DNA of 64,000 nt from Streptomyces sp. Act143. Lineage in GTDB: Bacteria; Actinomycetota; Actinomycetes; Streptomycetales; Streptomycetaceae. Shown here in pieces: positions 37,083 through 46,779 of this stretch (position 1 is its first letter; each line of letters begins with the position of its first letter). The stretch is taken from contig NZ_QFRX01000001.1 of the NCBI RefSeq assembly GCF_003143935.1, forward strand, positions 63,867 to 127,866, read 5' to 3'. Under the pieces are notes generated by a model. The model did not search any database. It was not told the DNA's origin and saw only the letters and a list, made by a program, of their open reading frames with translations. Made by a program: the position numbers and the translations under genes.

Positions 37083-37658
37083 TCAGGGGTGCAGTTTCTC
37101 GCCCTTGGCCAGCATCGCGACGTACGTCGCGATCCGGCGCGCTCGGGTCTCGGCCTTCTTGGCGTCCTGGATCCGGTACAGGATCGCGTAGCGGTTCTGG
37201 CGGTCCAGTGTCTCGAAGAACGCCGCCGCGGCCGGGTCCGCGGCCAGGGCAGCCGCGAGATCGTCCGGCACGCCGGCGGTCCTGCCGCCCTCGTAAGCCG
37301 CCTCCCAGCGACCGTCGGCCTTGGCCCGGTCGACCTCGGCCTGCCCCGGTGGACGCATCCGGCCCTGCTCGATCAGCGCGGTCACCTTGTCCCGGTTGAT
37401 CTTGGACCATTTGCTCCTGGGCCTGCGCGGCGTGAACCGTTGCAGCCACCATCCCTCGTCGGCCTTGGCCTTCTGGCCGTCGATCCAGCCGTAGCAGAGG
37501 GCCACGTCGAGCGCTTGGGCGTAGTCCAGCGCCACGATGCCGGGGCCCTTCTTCCGCAGCCTGAGCCAGATGCCGGGCGAGACGCCGTGATTCTCGCCGA
37601 GCCAGGCCTCGAATGCCTCGGCGGACGCGAAGGTGACGATCTCCAGTTCCTGAGCCAC
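37083..37658 (-). CDS. YdeI/OmpD-associated family protein
   Basis: A roughly 191-residue YdeI-like protein. Relatives have been linked to bacteriocin or peptide protection, but the mechanism is unclear. The N-terminal domain reads ELEIVTFASAEAFEAWLGENH, IWLRLRKKG and ALDVALCYGWIDGQKA. W-x-x-R-F-T-P-R-R-P-R-S-K-W-S-K is the typical core. The C-terminal helix pair ends in YVAMLAKGEKLHP. The start is uncertain: GTG at 37658 starts the conserved region, ATG at 37691 and 37706 are alternatives, and none has a clear ribosome site. Confidence 0.82.
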   Translation of the reverse strand: MAQELEIVTFASAEAFEAWLGENHGVSPGIWLRLRKKGPGIVALDYAQALDVALCYGWIDGQKAKADEGWWLQRFTPRRPRSKWSKINRDKVTALIEQGRMRPPGQAEVDRAKADGRWEAAYEGGRTAGVPDDLAAALAADPAAAAFFETLDRQNRYAILYRIQDAKKAETRARRIATYVAMLAKGEKLHP

Positions 37659-37800
37659 GTCAGCAGCAAACCACAGACGGCCCACGCCCATCACCCATTC
37701 GGGCACAAGTTCGAGTACGAGCCGCCCGGGAACTGAGCGAGTGCCCGCCGTCCGCCTCGTACAGGGTCCGCGTCATGCGGGCCGTCTCGTGCGGTCCGTC

Positions 37801-38820
37801 TCATGCCGTCTGCCGATGCAGCAGTCTGGCCAGCAGGTCGTCCAGGGTGACCAGGCCGGCGAGACGGTCGTCCTGCCCGCGTACCACGGCCAGGGACGCA
37901 CGGCGGCGGCGGAGCTGCTCGATGGCGTGGCCGACGGTGTCGTGCGCGGTCAGTTCCGGTACCGGGCGGGCGAGTTCGCGGGCGGTGGCGGTACGGCCGC
38001 GCCCGCGGGCGATCAGGGCGTCGCGGGCGTGGACCGAGCCGACGACGAGATCGCCGTCGCGGACCAGGAGACGGCTGCGGTCGTGCGCGGCGGCCCGGCT
38101 CAGGATCTCGTCGAGGCCCGCACCCGCCGGCACGGAGGTGATCTCGACGGCCGGGACCTGGAGCTCACCGACCGGGGTCTCGGGCTCGGTCAGCGAGTTG
38201 GTGATCAGCTCGGAGTCGTCCTTGCTGATCAGGCCGAGCCGCTCGGACTCCTCGACCAGGTGGGTGAGCTGTTCGCGGTTGTGGACGGAGGCCAACTCGT
38301 CGCGCGGGGTGACCCGGCACAGCCGTACGAGACCGTTGCTCACCCGGTTGAGCACCCAGATCAGCGGGCGGACCGCTTTCACCACGCCCCGGAAGGGCGG
38401 AGCGAGGAGCATCGCCGAGCGCTCCGGGTGGGCGATGGCCCAGGACTTGGGGGCCATCTCGCCGACCACCATGTGCAGGAACACGACCACGGTCATCGCC
38501 ACGGCGAAGGCGATGCCGTAGCTGAGCGCGCCGGGCAGGCCGAGGTCGCGCAGCAGCGGGTCGAGTTCGTGCGAGATCGCCGGCTTGGACACCGAGCCCA
38601 GGCCCAAGGTGCAGACGGTGATGCCGAGTTGGGCGCCGGCCAGCATCAGCGACAACTCACGCATCCCGGCCAGGGCCGCCTTCGCTCCGCGCGTGCCCTC
38701 GGCGGCGGCCTTCTCCATGCGGTGCCGCTTCGCCGCGACCAGCGCGAACTCGGCGGCGACGAAGAAGCCGCTGCCGATCAGCAGCAGGACGGTGACGAAG
38801 AGTGCCGTCGGAAAGCTCAT
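37801..38820 (-). CDS. CNNM/DUF21 membrane protein with CBS domains, short form
   Basis: A 339-residue membrane protein of the CNNM/CorC (hemolysin-like) family linked to magnesium or cobalt export. The DUF21 transmembrane domain covers about 1-190 (FFVAAEFALVAAKRHRME, ELSLMLAGAQLGITVCTLGLG, VVGEMAPKSWAIAHP). A CBS pair follows, with an SRLLVRDGDLVVGSVHARDAL segment. The C-terminal CorC_HlyC domain found in its neighbour is absent. The ATG overlaps the stop of the upstream paralogue by four bases, so the two products are made together and may form a heterodimer. Confidence 0.88.
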   Translation of the reverse strand: MSFPTALFVTVLLLIGSGFFVAAEFALVAAKRHRMEKAAAEGTRGAKAALAGMRELSLMLAGAQLGITVCTLGLGSVSKPAISHELDPLLRDLGLPGALSYGIAFAVAMTVVVFLHMVVGEMAPKSWAIAHPERSAMLLAPPFRGVVKAVRPLIWVLNRVSNGLVRLCRVTPRDELASVHNREQLTHLVEESERLGLISKDDSELITNSLTEPETPVGELQVPAVEITSVPAGAGLDEILSRAAAHDRSRLLVRDGDLVVGSVHARDALIARGRGRTATARELARPVPELTAHDTVGHAIEQLRRRRASLAVVRGQDDRLAGLVTLDDLLARLLHRQTA

Positions 38821-40154
38821 GCCTGCTCCTCCGCCCGTTCGGTCCGTCGCTCCAGGCGGACGCGCTCCGGCACATGCCGGTCCAGCGTCCGTACGTCGAT
38901 GACCACGCGGCCTCCGTCCGGCAGGTCCACGGTGAGGCGGTCGCCGACGGCCGGGAAGCGGCCGAGCCGGTCGACGATCAGGCCCGCCACGGTGTCGTAG
39001 TCCTCCTCCTCGGGCAGTTCGATGCCGGTGGCCTCGGCGACCTCGTCGAGGCGGCGGCCGGCGTCCACCAGCCAGCCGGCCCCGTCCTCGACGGCGATCT
39101 CGGTGACGGTGTCGGACTCGTCGGCGATGTCACCTACCAGTTCCTCGGCGATGTCCTCGTAGGTGACGATGCCGGCCACGCCGCCGTGCTCGTCGAGGAC
39201 CACGGCGAACTCGTCGTCCGAGGCCCGCATCTGCTCCACCGCGTCCGGCAGGGACAGGGTGTCGGGCAGCAGCAACGGGCGGCGGGCCAGGGCCCCCGCG
39301 GTCGTCCCGGTCATCCGGTCGGCGGGCAGCCGCATCAGCTCCCGCACCCCGAGGACTCCGGTGACGTCGTCCGGGTGGTCGCCGAGGACCGGGTAGTTGG
39401 AGTGGCCGTGCTTGCCGATGATGTCGACGGCTTCGGCGGCGCTCGCGTCCTTGCGGACGAAGACGGAGTCGGCGCGCGGCACCATGACCTCGTCCAGGGT
39501 CCGGTCGGAGAACTCCAGCGCGTGGTCCAGCAGGGCCGCGGTGCCGCCCGGCAACTGGCCCTGCTCGTGGGACTCGCCGATCAGATGGCCGAGCTCCTCC
39601 AGGGTCGCGCCGTGGTGCAGCTCCTCGACGGGCTCGATACCGACCTTGCGCAGCAGCGTGTTCGCCGCGCCGTCGAAGACGCGCACGAGCGGGCCGACGA
39701 CCTTGAGGTACGCGAGGGTGGAGGCGGCCAGCGACTTGGCCAGCCGCTCCGGGACGGCGATGGCCAGGTTCTTCGGCGCCAGCTCGCCCAGCACCATCTG
39801 GACGACGGTCGCACCGACGAAGGCGAGCACGACCGAGATGCCGCTGACAGCTCCATCGGGGATGCCCAGACCGGACAGCACCGGCCTGAGCAGCGCGGAC
39901 ACCGACGGCTCGGCGATGAAGCCGACGACCAGACCGGTCACGGTGATGCCGAGCTGGGCACCGGAGAGCATGAACGACAGCCGCTCCAGCACCTTCAGCG
40001 CGCGGGCGGCCTTGCGGTCCCCCGCCTCGGCCGCACGCCCGAGAGCGAGCCGGTCGGCGGAGACGTACGCGAACTCCTGGGCGACGAAATAGCCCGTACC
40101 CGCCGTCAGGACGAGCACGGCCAGCACACCGAGCCAGGCTTCCACGGCACTCAC
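38817..40154 (-). CDS. CNNM/CorC-family membrane protein, full-length form
   Basis: A 445-residue protein: DUF21 membrane domain (YFVAQEFAYVSADRLAL, FMLSGAQLGITVTGLVVGF, VLGELAPKNLAIAVPE), tandem CBS domains (LDEVMVPRADSVFV, HSNYPVLGDHPDDVTGVLGV, FAVVLDEHGGVAGIVTYEDIAEELVG in part) and a C-terminal CorC_HlyC domain (DYDTVAGLIVDRLGRFP). The family exports or senses Mg2+/Co2+. The likely GTG start at 40154 is weakly supported. First gene of a two-gene coupled operon. The 330-bp leader was checked for an M-box riboswitch and none was recognised. Confidence 0.9.
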   Translation of the reverse strand: MSAVEAWLGVLAVLVLTAGTGYFVAQEFAYVSADRLALGRAAEAGDRKAARALKVLERLSFMLSGAQLGITVTGLVVGFIAEPSVSALLRPVLSGLGIPDGAVSGISVVLAFVGATVVQMVLGELAPKNLAIAVPERLAKSLAASTLAYLKVVGPLVRVFDGAANTLLRKVGIEPVEELHHGATLEELGHLIGESHEQGQLPGGTAALLDHALEFSDRTLDEVMVPRADSVFVRKDASAAEAVDIIGKHGHSNYPVLGDHPDDVTGVLGVRELMRLPADRMTGTTAGALARRPLLLPDTLSLPDAVEQMRASDDEFAVVLDEHGGVAGIVTYEDIAEELVGDIADESDTVTEIAVEDGAGWLVDAGRRLDEVAEATGIELPEEEDYDTVAGLIVDRLGRFPAVGDRLTVDLPDGGRVVIDVRTLDRHVPERVRLERRTERAEEQA

Positions 40155-40490
40155 CGGACACCACCCCGCCGCGTGCCGTGCTCAGGAATGACCTGGCGGG
40201 GAGGTCGGGGACTGTGCCCCGAGGGGTCCGTCGATCTGGCGGACAAGGCTGGTGCTCCTCTTTCATGGTCGGACTCGTAGAACGATTCTGGCCACATCCC
40301 GGTTCCCCGCGCCTCCGGGACGGCTCACCGCGGCGGATCTCGGACTTTCCCCGGCCGGGGACCGCGTTGTCGGCTCCGGCCCGTCCGACCTCTTCCCGTG
40401 CCTGGACCGGCCGGTCCATCTCCGCCTCAGGCCGCTTCGCGCCGCTCACGGTCCTGCCGCTGCGCCGTGCCGTGAGCTGTCCCGCGCGAC
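40155..40490. other. Leader/intergenic region of the CNNM operon
   Basis: About 336 bp between the M56 protease stop and the CNNM start. It contains one tight hairpin (TCGGGG at 40205-40210, CCCCGA at 40217-40222), 50 bp before the CNNM gene on its coding strand. No protein-coding stretch with ribosome site was found, and no known metal riboswitch pattern was recognised. Confidence 0.4.
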
Positions 40491-41423
40491 TCAGAGAGGT
40501 GTCGCCGCGTGCAGGATGAGGACCATCGTCACCGCGGAGTTCGCGGACGACATCGCCGACAGGGCCGTACCCGCCGCCGCCACCCATGCCGCGAGACCCA
40601 CCGGCGTGAACAGCGACGGCCAGCGGCGTGTCACGGGGGCGGCTCCGAGCAGGGCCGCCACCCGGCGCGGTACCGGCCCCGCGACCGCGAACCCCGCCAG
40701 CGTGGCCGACGGACTCCCCCGGGAGACCAGGGCCGCCTTGCCGATCGCGATCGCCACGGTCCGGCGGCTGCCGACGGCCTCGGCCGCCTCTTCGTCCGCC
40801 CAGCGTTCCGCCGTGTAGGAGACGGCCGTACGCAGGGGGTGCAGGAACGGGTTGGCGCGCGCGGCCAGTTGGACGGCGAGCAGGAACCGGTGGTGCCGGC
40901 CGGCCAGATGGGCCCGCTCATGGGCGAACAGGGCGCGCCGCTCGGCCGGTTCGAGGCAGTCCAGCAGGGCGGTGGTCACCACGATCCGGTTCCGTCGGCG
41001 GTCCGGGAGCGCGTACGCGTACGGCAGTTCGTCGGGCAGGACCACCACCTCATCACCCGGCAGCCCGGCCAGCGCGCGGTGGGCGCGGCGGCGCACCCGG
41101 CCGTGCCGCCACACGGTCCGCCCGCAGGTCGCCAGCACCACGCAGAGCGCGGGAATGGCCGCCCGGCCGACGATCTCGTCGTACGGGACCGCCGCACGCA
41201 CCTCCGGGTCCGACCAGCCGTCCGGCAGCGGATTGCCGGGCAGTTGGGCGGTGCCGACCACCATCACCAGGCCCAGGCACACCGTGCTGCACACCGCCAT
41301 GACCGCGGCCACGCCGGTCAGCAGCCGGGTCGCCGTGCGGGGGTGCAGCCGCTGCTCGGCCAGGCGCGCGATCGGCCAGGCACTGAGCGGCAGGACCAGC
41401 GGAAGAAAGACGAAGACCCCCAT
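40491..41423 (-). CDS. M56-family (BlaR1/MecR1-like) membrane metallopeptidase
   Basis: A 310-residue integral membrane protease. Four hydrophobic segments surround a cytoplasmic loop with H168-E-R-A-H172 (FAHERAHLAGRHH), the zinc HExxH motif, and a later YTAERWADEEAAE supplying the third ligand. BlaR1-type proteins cleave a BlaI repressor after signal sensing; this one lacks the extracellular penicillin-binding sensor domain, as many actinomycete versions do. The gene begins six bases after the BlaI-type gene stop and would be coupled to it. Its partner repressor appears truncated. Confidence 0.85.
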   Translation of the reverse strand: MGVFVFLPLVLPLSAWPIARLAEQRLHPRTATRLLTGVAAVMAVCSTVCLGLVMVVGTAQLPGNPLPDGWSDPEVRAAVPYDEIVGRAAIPALCVVLATCGRTVWRHGRVRRRAHRALAGLPGDEVVVLPDELPYAYALPDRRRNRIVVTTALLDCLEPAERRALFAHERAHLAGRHHRFLLAVQLAARANPFLHPLRTAVSYTAERWADEEAAEAVGSRRTVAIAIGKAALVSRGSPSATLAGFAVAGPVPRRVAALLGAAPVTRRWPSLFTPVGLAAWVAAAGTALSAMSSANSAVTMVLILHAATPL

Positions 41424-41429
41424 GAGGCG

Positions 41430-41735
41430 TCAGTCTTCCCTCTCGCTCCGGGAGTGATCCAGCAGTTCGCGCAGCAGACGTTCGCCGTCCGGGCCGAGGC
41501 CGGTGACAGAGCCGGCCGGCACCGCGCCCCGGTCGCGCTCCGCGTCCAGCACCCGGCGCATCCGGTGCGCGGCCAGACCCGCCTCGTCGGAGGCGGGCGT
41601 CCAGGCGACGGACCGGCCCGCCCGTTCCCGCGTCACGACACCCTTCGCCAGCAGCCGGGTCAGGATCGTGATCACCGTCGTCGAGGCGAGATCCCCGCCC
41701 AGCCGTTGCTGCACCCAGCCCACCGACGCGGGTCG
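41430..41735 (-). pseudogene. BlaI/MecI/CopY-family repressor, 5' end lost
   Basis: The frame reads GRPASVGWVQQRLGGDLASTTVITILTRLLAKGVVTRERAG in adjoining parts, then RSVAWTPASDEAGLAAHRMRRVLD and a dimerisation helix. Intact BlaI proteins carry about 20 more residues in front (helix 1, with the LGELE-like start). Upstream of GRPASV near 41735 the frame continues without a start codon or family resemblance. A GTG at 41723 would give only 97 residues lacking helix 1, so DNA binding is doubtful. The junction coincides with the broken end of an opposite-strand gene. The partner M56 gene looks intact. Confidence 0.6.
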
Positions 41736-41740
41736 CCCGA

Positions 41741-41935
41741 GTTCACCACCCCACCCACGACGGCATCTACAACATTTGGGCCTGGGGCCGGGACGTACGG
41801 ACGACCACCGGCACCGACATCCACGACGCCGAGAACCTGCCCGGCCTCGCCCGTCCCGCGGGCAGGTCGGCCCGCGCCCTCAAGGCCGAGGCCCGCGCGG
41901 TGCAGGACGCGCCACGGCGGGCTCACCGTCGCTTC
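41741..41935 (+). pseudogene. Fragment of an unidentified gene, 5' end lost
   Basis: From 41741 the plus strand reads VHHPTHDGIYNIWAWGRDV, then TTTGTDIHDAENLPGLARP and RSARALKAEARAVQDAPRRAHRRF, with almost exclusively G/C third codon bases. There is no start codon; coding bias begins abruptly at the same place where the BlaI gene is broken and fades after about 41935. I do not recognise the family. It is best explained as the inner or C-terminal part of a gene cut by the same rearrangement. Confidence 0.45.
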
Positions 41936-42050
41936 ATGGGCTCGCCCTGGGATGCGTACAGGTGGGGGACAGACAGGAATGTGATCGTGCTTTGCGGACA
42001 GGTGCACCGAGTTACCGGAAACAGTCGGCAGGTGGGAAGCGGTCTCGTTC

Positions 42051-43241
42051 ATGGTCAAGGCATCGGATGCGACAGCCGGGGAAGCGGCCGAGACGGACAC
42101 GGCGGTCAGCGGCCGGAGACACACGGCCCCGGCGGCACCAGGTGTCCGCCGGGGTTTCCCCTCCGCGCCCCTGCGCAGCGGCCGGGTCGACGGACTGGAC
42201 GGGCTGCGCACCCTCGCGGTCGCCCTGGTGCTCGTCTACCACGTCGACCACTCCCTGGTCCCGGGCGGCTCGATCGCCGTCGACGTCTTCTTCACCATCA
42301 GCGGCTTCGTCATCACCCGCCTGCTGCTCGTCGAGTACTCCCGCACCGGCTCCCTCGCCCTGCTCCCCTTCTACCGGCGCCGGTGGCTACGGCTCGTCCC
42401 CGCGCTGCTGGTCCTGTGCGCGGTCTGCGTGGTGCTGCAGACGACGACCTCGCTGTGGAGCTTCGACGGCTCCTGGCAGGCGGTGGGCCTCGCGGCGACC
42501 TTCCTGACGAACGTCTTCAGGGCCGCGGAATTCGGGTCGTACTCCGGCGGCCCCCTTGCGCACACCTGGTCGCTGGGTGTGGAGGAACAGTTCTATCTGC
42601 TGTGGCCGATCCTGCTGCTGTTCCTGCTGCGCCGCCTGCGGCCCCGTACGGTCCTGATCTGCACCGCCGCGCTGTGCGTGCTGCCCTTCCTGTGGCGCTG
42701 CCTGCTGTGGAACCCGGACGCGGTGCACCGCATCTACAACGGCACCGACACCCGCGCCGACGAACTGCTGGCCGGCGCCCTGGTCGCCGTGGCCCTGGCG
42801 CGGCTGCGCACCGACGACCCGCGGCTGGCGCTGCTGCGCACCTGGGCCGGACGGCTCGCCGTGCCCGCCCTCGCCGTCCTGGCGCTCGTGGCGTGGAAGG
42901 TACCGGTGACCGGGGACGCCGGTGTCTGGACCGCCCTCTGGTACACGGTCGGCATCCTCGGCGTGGCGGTGGTGTCGGCCACCCTGGTCGCAGGGCTCGA
43001 ACTGCGGCCCGACGGCCTGCTGTCCCGTCTGCTGGGGTTCGCGCCGCTCGCCTGGACCGGACGCAATCTCAGCTACGGCATCTATCTGTGGCACTACCCC
43101 GTCGTGCGGCTGCTGGCCTCCCTCGACGTGAAGGAGGGGCTGCTGTCGGCCACGGTGGTGCTGACCCTGGCGATGGCCCTGCTGTCGTACCACCTCGTCG
43201 AACGGCCCTTCCTGCGCCGGGCCCGCCGGCACCGGACCTGA
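42051..43241 (+). CDS. Acyltransferase 3 family (OafA/YrhL-type) membrane protein
   Basis: A 396-residue O-acyltransferase with about ten membrane spans, moving acetyl or other acyl groups onto surface polysaccharide, lipid or antibiotic sugars. GRVDGLDGLRTLAVALVLVYHV carries the His of the family (His in the first span), VDVFFTISGFVITRLLL follows, then FYRRRWLRLVPALL, HTWSLGVEEQFYLLWP and YGIYLWHYPVVRLL. It lacks a C-terminal SGNH esterase domain. A cytoplasmic tail of about 45 residues precedes the first span. The ATG at 42051 has only a distant GTGGGAAG. Monocistronic, with a terminator after it. Confidence 0.9.
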   Translation: MVKASDATAGEAAETDTAVSGRRHTAPAAPGVRRGFPSAPLRSGRVDGLDGLRTLAVALVLVYHVDHSLVPGGSIAVDVFFTISGFVITRLLLVEYSRTGSLALLPFYRRRWLRLVPALLVLCAVCVVLQTTTSLWSFDGSWQAVGLAATFLTNVFRAAEFGSYSGGPLAHTWSLGVEEQFYLLWPILLLFLLRRLRPRTVLICTAALCVLPFLWRCLLWNPDAVHRIYNGTDTRADELLAGALVAVALARLRTDDPRLALLRTWAGRLAVPALAVLALVAWKVPVTGDAGVWTALWYTVGILGVAVVSATLVAGLELRPDGLLSRLLGFAPLAWTGRNLSYGIYLWHYPVVRLLASLDVKEGLLSATVVLTLAMALLSYHLVERPFLRRARRHRT

Positions 43242-43242
43242 C

Positions 43243-43269
43243 GGCGGCAGGGCCTCCGAGGCCGCCGCC
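43243..43269. terminator. Hairpin between acyltransferase and GH95 genes
   Basis: GGCGGC/GCCGCC and GGCCT/AGGCC form a stem interrupted by a two-base bulge, directly after the acyltransferase stop. It may serve both convergent genes. Confidence 0.55.
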
Positions 43270-43348
43270 GGCAGGCCCGGCCGTCAGGTTTGGCCGCGCT
43301 CTCGCCCGAGTGTTCCGCGGAGCCGGGAGGCGGGCCTGTTTCCGCGGG

Positions 43349-46300
43349 TCAGGGCCTGGCCGGCTTGACCTTCCTGTCGACGCCGTTCACGCGCACGGTG
43401 ACCTTCCCACGGTCGCGGGCGCGGTCGGCCACGATCCGGTACGACGTGACCTTCCCGTCCCGCCACGCGCAACTGACCTCATAACCGCCGCGGGCGCGGA
43501 GCCCGGTGAAGGAGCCCTTGGCGCGCCAGCCGTCGGGCAGGGCGGGCAGCAGGTGGATGGCGCCGTCGTGGCTCTGCAGCAGCATCTCCACCACGGCGCC
43601 CGAGATACCGAAGTTGCCGTCCATCTGGAAGGGCGGGTGGTTGCAGAACAGGTTCGGCAACGTGTTGTACGTCAGCAGTCCGCGCAGCATGATCTGGGCG
43701 CGGTGTCCGTCACCGAGGCGGGCGAAGAGCGCGGCCCGCCACGGCCAGGTCCACGAGCGGCGGCTGTCGCCCGACACCGTCGCGGCGGTGAAGGGGACGC
43801 CTTCCTTCTCTCCGCACCTCGCCTTGAGCGAGACCAGGGCGGCGGCCGCGAACTCGGCCGTCCTCGGGGTGATCTGGCGGCCGGGATAGACGGCGAAGAG
43901 GTGCGAGGTGTGGCGGTGGATGTCCGTGGGGCTGTCGATGTCCTCCTGCCATTCCTGCAACTGCCCCCATTTCCCGACCTTGTTCGGCGCGAGACGCGCC
44001 TGCAGGTCCGCGACCTTCGCCCGGTAGCCGGGGTCCGCGTCGAGGACGGCCTCGCAGTCGAGGTAGTTCTGGAACAGGTCCCAGATGATCTGCTGGTCGT
44101 ACATCACGCCGTCCTCGCGCGGACCGTGCTCCGGGGACCAGCCGTTCGGTGAGACGAGGAGTCCGTCCTCGCGTTCCTTGAGGTGGTCCTCCCAGAACTC
44201 GCAGATCTCCTTGATCATCGGGTGCGCGACGGTGCGGAGGTAGTCCAGGTCCTGGGTGAAGGCCCAGTGTTCGTAGAGGTGTTGGGCGTACCAGGCGCTC
44301 GCGACGGTGTTCCACTCCCACGCGTTGCCGCCGTAGATGCTCTGGCTGGTGCGGGCGGTCCAGCCGCGTGTGTCCTTGCCGAAGGCATTGCGTGTGGCCA
44401 CCCGGCTGGGCACGGCGACCTGCTGGACGAACTCGACGAGCGCCTCGTGGCACTCCGGCAGGTTCGTGGTCTCGGCGCCCCAGTAGTTCATCTGGATGTT
44501 GATGTTGGTGTGGTAATCGGACGCCCAGGCCGGTGAGTTGCTGTCGTTCCAGAGGCCCTGGAGGTTGGCGGGCAGTCCGCCGGGGCGGGAGGAGCTGATC
44601 AGCAGGTAGCGGCCGTAGTCGAACATCGCCTGCTCAAGGGTCGGATCGTCGCCGCCCGCGGCGTAGCGCGCCAGCCTTGCCTGGGTCGGCAGGGCGGCGA
44701 CGGCAGCCTCGGAAGTGCCCCAGTCGACGGACACCCGCTGCATGAGTGCCCTCACCTGGGCGGTGTGTTCATGGCGCAGCGTGTCGTACGGCGTCCTGGC
44801 CGCCTTGTCGAGCGCTCTGTCGAGGGCCGTCCGCGGATCGGCTCCGCGCCACCCGGCGCCGGCGTCGAGCCGGTAGTCGGTGCGGGCGTCGAGCAGCAGG
44901 GTCAGCGTCGTGCAGCCGGCGAAGCCGAGTGCCGAGCCGTCGGCGCTCAACGTGCCGTCGGTGTGCACCACTTGGACGGCGCACGCGTGCTTGAGGCCAT
45001 TGCCCAGCACTCCGTGGAAGGCGATCCGCCCGTTGCCGGGGTCGACGGTCGTCGGCGCCCCCTCCTGTGCGGACGTCAGGGAGATGGTTCCGGAGAGTCC
45101 CCCGGCACGCTCCGACGTGTACCGGAAGACCATGACGTCCGCGGAGCGGCTCGCGAACGTCTCCCGCCGGAAACGTCGCCCCGGCGCGCCGAAACGGGTC
45201 ACGTGCACCCCGTCGGTGAAGTCCAGGGCACGCTGGTAGTCGACGCACGTGCGCAGCGTGCGGGTGTCGAATCCGGTGCCCTCCAGGGCGACTTCGGCGA
45301 TCTGGAAGCCGCTGGACGACGCGCCGGGGGTGAACGTGAGCCGGTAGGCGCGGTACGCCGTGGTGTTGGCGATCCGGAAGGTCCGGGTCTCGCCGCGTCC
45401 GGCGAAGGGGGCCGCGGGATTCTGCGTGTCGAGCGTCACCCACTCCTGCCCGTCCTGCGAGGCCTGGAGCGTCCAGCGCCGGGGATCGTCCAGCGGCCGG
45501 TCCGGGGCCGCCGTGAGGGCGTACGAGGTGACGGTGGCGGCGCCGGCCAGTTCGGCCTGCCAGACGACCGCCTTCACGGCGCCGCCCACCCGCCACACCG
45601 TGGCCCGATCGCCGTCCACGGAACGGGAGATGTCCGTGTCCCCGGACCCGGCCTCGGACCCAGCGCCCGACCCGGCCCCCTCTGCGTGCCCGCTCGGCGA
45701 GGACAGGTACACCGAACCGACTCCGCTGCCGCCGCCGAGGACGACGCCCGACAGGCCGATCTCGCTCACCTGGAAGTGGCTGACCCCCGCCTTGGGCACG
45801 AAGTCGAACCGGTAGAACCGATACGACCCGCTGTCGGCACAGGTGAACTCCTTTGTCTGGAACCGGCTTTCGAAGGGTCCCGTCAAGGTGCGGCTGTCCA
45901 GGGTGGTCCACGTGGCGCCGTCGGCCGAACCGGCGAGCGTCCACTGCTGCGGGTCGCGATCCGGTACGTCGTTGGCACTGGTCAGCCGGTAGGACGTGAC
46001 GTCGACGGGTTCGGGCAGCTCAACCTGCCACTGCACCTTGGAACCAGGCCCATCGATGCACCACTTGGTGCTCGACATGCCGTCGTACGACTTGTCGACC
46101 CCCTCCGCCGAGGAGGAGTTGTACGGTCCTCCCGGCGCGGTGACCTTCGGCCGGGCCCCGTCGGGCCCGAAGGCGACGACGACATCACCGAAGGTACGGT
46201 ACGAGCCGAAGCCGGTCATGCTGGTGTCGAAGGCGTCGTCCGGCCGGCCGGCGAGGGCGTTGTCGTAGTTGTTGACCCCTCCCCACAGGCTCTGCTCGTT

Positions 46301-46570
46301 GAACTGGATGCGCTCCTCGTCGGGATCGGCGAAGAGCATGGCGCCGAGTCGGCCGTTGCCGATCGGCAGGGCCTGCGACTGCCAGTCGGTGGCGGGGACG
46401 GTGTACTTCAGCGCCTTGCGCGACAGGGCGGGCCACTGCACGACCGCCGGCTCCGCCCTGTCGGCGGCGACGGCCGCTCCGGCGAAGAGGCCGTCGGCGA
46501 GCGGGGCGAGGGCGAGGGCACCGCCGAACTTGAGAACGCTTCTTCGCTGCGGTTCGGACGCACGGGTCAC
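43349..46570 (-). CDS. Secreted GH95 alpha-fucosidase with inserted discoidin-like (F5/8 type C) modules
   Basis: About 1073 residues with a Tat-type signal ([16 protein letters not shown]). The GH95 N-terminal sheet ([17 protein letters not shown], then [11 protein letters not shown]) is followed by two F5/8-type-C-like modules ([26 protein letters not shown] in parts; [26 protein letters not shown] in parts). The catalytic barrel then resumes: [26 protein letters not shown] in parts, [13 protein letters not shown] (acidic residue) and [12 protein letters not shown]. The expected Asn/Glu/Asp active-site cluster is present. The GTG at 46570 has GGGAG seven bases upstream and is preferred over ATG at 46588. 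Preceded by a motif shared with the GH29 gene. Likely acts on fucosylated plant or host glycans; L-galactosidase activity also occurs in this family. Confidence 0.92.
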   Translation of the reverse strand: MTRASEPQRRSVLKFGGALALAPLADGLFAGAAVAADRAEPAVVQWPALSRKALKYTVPATDWQSQALPIGNGRLGAMLFADPDEERIQFNEQSLWGGVNNYDNALAGRPDDAFDTSMTGFGSYRTFGDVVVAFGPDGARPKVTAPGGPYNSSSAEGVDKSYDGMSSTKWCIDGPGSKVQWQVELPEPVDVTSYRLTSANDVPDRDPQQWTLAGSADGATWTTLDSRTLTGPFESRFQTKEFTCADSGSYRFYRFDFVPKAGVSHFQVSEIGLSGVVLGGGSGVGSVYLSSPSGHAEGAGSGAGSEAGSGDTDISRSVDGDRATVWRVGGAVKAVVWQAELAGAATVTSYALTAAPDRPLDDPRRWTLQASQDGQEWVTLDTQNPAAPFAGRGETRTFRIANTTAYRAYRLTFTPGASSSGFQIAEVALEGTGFDTRTLRTCVDYQRALDFTDGVHVTRFGAPGRRFRRETFASRSADVMVFRYTSERAGGLSGTISLTSAQEGAPTTVDPGNGRIAFHGVLGNGLKHACAVQVVHTDGTLSADGSALGFAGCTTLTLLLDARTDYRLDAGAGWRGADPRTALDRALDKAARTPYDTLRHEHTAQVRALMQRVSVDWGTSEAAVAALPTQARLARYAAGGDDPTLEQAMFDYGRYLLISSSRPGGLPANLQGLWNDSNSPAWASDYHTNINIQMNYWGAETTNLPECHEALVEFVQQVAVPSRVATRNAFGKDTRGWTARTSQSIYGGNAWEWNTVASAWYAQHLYEHWAFTQDLDYLRTVAHPMIKEICEFWEDHLKEREDGLLVSPNGWSPEHGPREDGVMYDQQIIWDLFQNYLDCEAVLDADPGYRAKVADLQARLAPNKVGKWGQLQEWQEDIDSPTDIHRHTSHLFAVYPGRQITPRTAEFAAAALVSLKARCGEKEGVPFTAATVSGDSRRSWTWPWRAALFARLGDGHRAQIMLRGLLTYNTLPNLFCNHPPFQMDGNFGISGAVVEMLLQSHDGAIHLLPALPDGWRAKGSFTGLRARGGYEVSCAWRDGKVTSYRIVADRARDRGKVTVRVNGVDRKVKPARP

Positions 46571-46659
46571 GACAGATCTCCCAGCCATTGGTCGGTTCTT
46601 CTGACGGAGGGAAGCACGGCCTCAGCTGAAGGCAGCGCCCATCATCACCAAGTGACACG

Positions 46660-46682
46660 TCGGATGTCTATAGGGATGCTGC
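46660..46682 (-). promoter_or_regulatory. Putative fucosidase promoter motif, GH95 copy
   Basis: Read towards the gene, GCAGCATCCCTATAGACATC then CGA. It shares CAGC, CCCTATA and CATCCGA, in order and within 23 bp, with 8973-8995 upstream of GH29. It lies 90-112 bp before the GTG start. Confidence 0.45.
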
Positions 46683-46779
46683 ACCGTGAATTTGGGATCG
46701 CTGCGCTCGTCCTGCGCCGCTGGCCGCTATACGTAGGATGTATGTTTCGCAGCGGTCTGAGGGTGCGCGGAAGCGTGCA

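Noticed and set aside
40155..40490. Possible magnesium (M-box) riboswitch before the CNNM genes
   Set aside because: Expected because the family handles Mg2+, but the conserved M-box core sequences were not found; only one simple hairpin is present.
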